Part shown: positions 60,530 through 64,000 of the stretch, piece by piece
Numbering within the stretch: the stretch's first letter is position 1
Layout of the letters: every line of letters begins with the position of its first letter
Assembly (NCBI RefSeq): GCF_008831285.2
Contig: NC_045143.1
Location: 6,953,503 to 7,017,502, forward strand
Origin: Nymphaea colorata
Taxonomy: Eukaryota; Streptophyta; Magnoliopsida; Nymphaeales; Nymphaeaceae
DNA: 64,000 nucleotides
Reading direction: 5' to 3'
Program-made: the position numbers and the translations under genes
Notes under the pieces: generated by a model
What the model saw: the letters and a program-made list of their open reading frames with translations, nothing else
What the model was told of the DNA's origin: nothing
The model's database searches: none

Positions 60530-63500
60530 GATCGAGGGAGTACTGTGGCTTCCCCTCCCGCCTTAAGTTTCCCTTCCTAAGGGACATTAACAACCTGCTC
60601 CCCACAACAATATATCGGAGGCACACACGGTTGTGTATTCATTGCAAATCACGAGTCAGCGGCGTGGTTCTTACTCGGTAGACTGCGGCTTCCGTATATC
60701 AATTTCTATGAAGTGCTGTGCATTTTTGACTTTTTAACTTTTTTAAAATCCTTTTTCAACCTTTTCAAAAGAGTTTTTCTTTTCTTTTATATATATTTTA
60801 ATGGGAGCATTTTGGTGTGCACCTAACCACTTTGTCGATTAACCGTTTATCACGTAACAGGCCAAGTCTTTGAATAATAACTTATTAGTTGACTTGACTC
60901 CAATGACGTACGTATCGAATGGGCAGAAGAAAGAAAGGAGCAGAACCGGACATTAAAGCAATAGCGGAGCCAGAATTTTTTGGTTGAAAGGTATTTGAGT
61001 TGACAAGTTCCTCGCAATAACAAGGGAAACTTCTCCTATGAACCTTGAATTGCATGGAAGTGGTCTCACTCTTAATGCCAAAAAACTCACTTTGACAAGT
61101 TCTATTTTCCAATGAAACAGAAGAAAGGACTCACTTCCATTCAGATTTGGAAGGAAATGCTTAGATTTATCGTGGAAAAAACCCCCGTTTCAACTTAGCA
61201 AACAGGCTACTAGTCATGCAGTTAGGAAAACTGAAGCAGAGAAACCATAAACTTTGAATAAAAGGATCCCTATGCCAAACGTCAATTTCTTGTGGAAGTT
61301 GTTGAACAGCTACCTTGGATATTTAACACCGACATATTTTCTCTAGCGACACCCGTTTCTGTCGCTGTTGCTGAGTCTAGATCCACGCATACTTGTTCTG
61401 TCCATTGAGGCTACGACTTTCTACAACGGGCAAGAAAAAGCAGACCATACTTGCTCTCTTAACCTTGCATATGAAATATTTATTTGGGAAGTCAGTGGTG
61501 GAGTTAGAAATTTCTAACTAAGGGCCATTGAAGGTTTAACTTTTAAATTTTATGGGGAACTCTAATGTAAATAAGTAAAAAATTAAGCATCAACATAAAA
61601 TAAAACATTTTTTTGTGGACTGGTGTGGGCACATGCGGCTCCACCACCGATTTGGAAATTCACAAAGCAAGCTAAGGAAACATTTAAACATTGACTTGTG
61701 AATGAAATAATACAAACCAAAAATCAAATAATTGATGGGTATGTATATCATACAAAGGATTTTGGGCAGCCTTCTCCAGGTTCGGGTTTTCCCATTTGGC
61801 TCAACCAGAAAATCATTGAAGATGACATACTTAAGAAACAATAGCGAGAAGAAACGGTGTCGATCGCTTTTTGATCTCTTGTGACAAAAATTTCAACTTG
61901 TTGATTACTTGTTGTAAGGATGAAATGATTTTGTTATAACTGAAAGAGTACCTTAATTCGAAGATCCTTTGTGCTGATGTCTCTGTGATCATACATCAAA
62001 AATCATTCCTAGCTATTTGAAAGAGCATATCCTAAAATTTTAAAAATTTAGTTTAATTTATATTAAAAATTTTGAAAAATTATATTTTGACCGCTGTGAA
62101 CAGCGCCTACAATGAAAAATTCCTACGTTTGCTCCTGCAAATATATATGTTCAAAAGAATACAACTAAAATCATATTTCAAGGCATGCATTAACAGTCAA
62201 AAGAATCTCATGCATTAGTTACCATGAAGTGACGTTAATTGATTGTTTTTTTTATGGAGTTGGATTTATCTCTGTCATGGTCATGCCCTAGTGAAGCCCT
62301 TTTCGAACTTTTAATCTCATTTACCAGGAAGTCTTTAAGTATAATAGTCTAAGAGGCTAAAAGATAAACTAAGTAATAGTTATTTATTTCCAAATTGTTT
62401 GCACATACAAGTTTTTAAACTAAAAGATGCGCTAAGAATTTAGGCGTCAAATTGGTATTTGAATGTTTATGATGTTTACTCAACTTCATTAATAAAATAC
62501 AATTCTGTAAATCCTTCTTTTTATCTGAACAACATCTAGATCTGTAAACAGGTGATCACATCATTACTAGAAAACGACAATGAAACAACTTTGGCATCTG
62601 TTGTCTCTCCTGTTTTTGAACATTTAGAGAGAGAAAGGGAGGTGGAGATAAGCTATTTGAGGAGTCCAAGCTTTACGTATACACAGGCAGGCAATATGAA
62701 ACTTAAAAACAAAAAAGGAAATCAAAGGAGGTGAGGACCTTGTGCTTGAATAATGAGACCATCACGAGCAACTCGAGTCGGCTCAGGCTCAAGCTCAAGC
62801 TCAAGCTCGACCTGGCTTTTTTTTTTTATACGAATGGAGTTTAATAGAGTCAAGATTCGAGTTGCATGGACTTGACTATATTAAATTGACTGGGCTCGTG
62901 TGTGCGGACTTATGCAATCGGTCGGCATTCCTCCCTATTAACAAAAAAATTAGGAGCAGTCCAGTTAATTTTCGTTCCAATTTTTCTGTCAATTTATGCG
63001 TGTTTTTTTCTCTTTAATTGCTTGTATTGTCGAGGATTTCATCGAACCCATTTGTGACTGAATTCGGTCGGCACCAACCACCAGCCCATCAACGCACGTT
63101 GGAGCTTTAAACAAGTCGACCCCTAGACGAGCTCGAGCCAAGTAAGATATGAGTCGTGTGAAGCTGGAGCTCGGCTCAGCTCGTGTGTGTGAGGACCAAA
63201 GAGAAAAAGTAGAAGCCTTACCCTTGTGAGGACCAAAGATATGAGTGGTGTAAAGCTGGAGCTCGACTCAGCTCGTGTGCATCCGGTGTGAAGGTAAAAG
63301 AGAAAGAAAAACTAGAAGCCTTACCCTTGTGAAACAGAACTCCCATCACGTGATCAATACTTAGATGCATCTAAAATCGATCAGTGGCTCTGATCTTGAT
63401 GCGGGGAAATTTGTTCTGTACAACACAAAAAGTGGTTCGACTGAGGTTATACTAGAAAAGTAAAAGGTAGGAAGCCAAAAAAAAAAAATCATGATCCAGA

Positions 63501-64000
63501 TTTAGAGAAGAATCTACAGGACTCTGAATCAAGTAAAACTGCGGAAGAAAAAGTTACTAGTGCAAAAGTGGAAGGCGAAGGTGATAAAAGGGAAAGAATA
63601 ACCTCATAAGATAGCTTTCATCAGATGGTGATTCAAGATTGGGATCATTTAGTTACTGGGCCATGGGTTAAGATCCGAGCCATACATACCAAAACTCGGC
63701 TAACTTGGCTGAGAATAGTTTGACCCAAAGGTTCGTTGAATCCGTTGGGAACCGCAGAGTTAGGCGCGATATGAGTTTCAGCAATATATGAAATGAAATT
63801 AACAAGAACCGCAATGAAATGATTCTTTATACAGCAAGGAGGACTCCGCTCCCGCCCGTGCGCCCCCTTGTTTCTTTTTGTTTCTAGCAGCTTTCAATTC
63901 CTGAGAAAGAATGAGTTCGCTTCTTTGTAGCTGCTTCACGAATCTAAACTAAAAAACGAAAATCACGTAACTGTTAACTGTTTCATGAATTTAAAACACT
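60530..64000. other. 5' flank of paralogue 5 and gene-free right end
   Basis: The promoter of paralogue 5 should lie just right of 60529. No other gene is supported. It includes a 92-bp tandem duplication (63149-63332) and AGCTCGAG-rich sequence (62768-62810 and 63128-63280). A short A-rich, Lys/Glu-coding-looking stretch (63460-63600) has stops and no recognisable match. Confidence 0.6.
63149..63332. repeat. 92-bp tandem duplication, AGCTCG-rich
   Basis: ATGAGTCGTGTGAAGCTGGA (63149) recurs as ATGAGTGGTGTAAAGCTGGA (63241); both units end AGAAGCCTTACCCTTGTGA. Confidence 0.8.

Overview
The window is nuclear DNA from a flowering plant. The evidence is spliced genes with short phase-conserved exons, plant-type Copia LTR retrotransposons, LINE and MITE relics, long (TA)n and (GA)n tracts and AT-rich intergenic DNA. 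I cannot name the species. The organising feature is a cluster of five head-to-tail paralogues, all on the minus strand, of the malectin-like/LRR receptor kinase family (LRR-I, relatives of the Arabidopsis At1g51xxx/At2g19xxx kinases). Exons were read directly: a signal-peptide exon, two malectin-like exons, short LRR exons (about 72 nt each), a transmembrane exon and five kinase exons.

Layout, left to right. (1) 1-1581: minus-strand Copia whose 5' LTR ends at 1581; it sits in an intron of RLK paralogue 1. (2) 1654-4214: paralogue 1, malectin exons only, with an in-frame stop, a damaged exon-1 donor and a MULE-like MITE in intron 1. (3) 4.3-10.1 kb: gene-free, AT-rich. (4) 10137-19515: paralogue 2, a full-span pseudogene with frameshifts, missing LRR/TM exons and HRD changed to HRE; a Copia lacking RT/RNase H (13219-17040, TSD GACTA) lies inside it. 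(5) 21454-28136: a second Copia with both LTRs and TSD CATAT. Its primer site matches the anticodon arm of initiator tRNA-Met. (6) 28.4-32 kb: LINE relics. (7) 32329-36708: paralogue 3, an open malectin-LRR protein of 519 aa that stops right after a hydrophobic tail and has no kinase. (8) 39635-50150: paralogue 4, a second kinase-less protein (542 aa) with a GPI-like C-terminus. Its promoter plus exons 1-2 are present three times in tandem (units 41840-44899, 44900-47956, 47957-51000). (9) 54224-60529: paralogue 5, the only complete receptor kinase (13 exons, 879 aa, RD kinase). (10) 60.5-64 kb: no gene seen.

Taken together this is a birth-and-death receptor cluster: one intact kinase, two apparently functional kinase-less ectodomain proteins that could act as co-receptors or decoys, and two decaying copies broken up by transposons. 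The most notable structures are the triplicated promoter/exon 1-2 module, whose middle copy is a recombinant of the outer two, and the parallel occurrence of two kinase-less, possibly GPI-anchored paralogues. All protein models are inferred from the genomic sequence and splice consensus; no transcript data were available.
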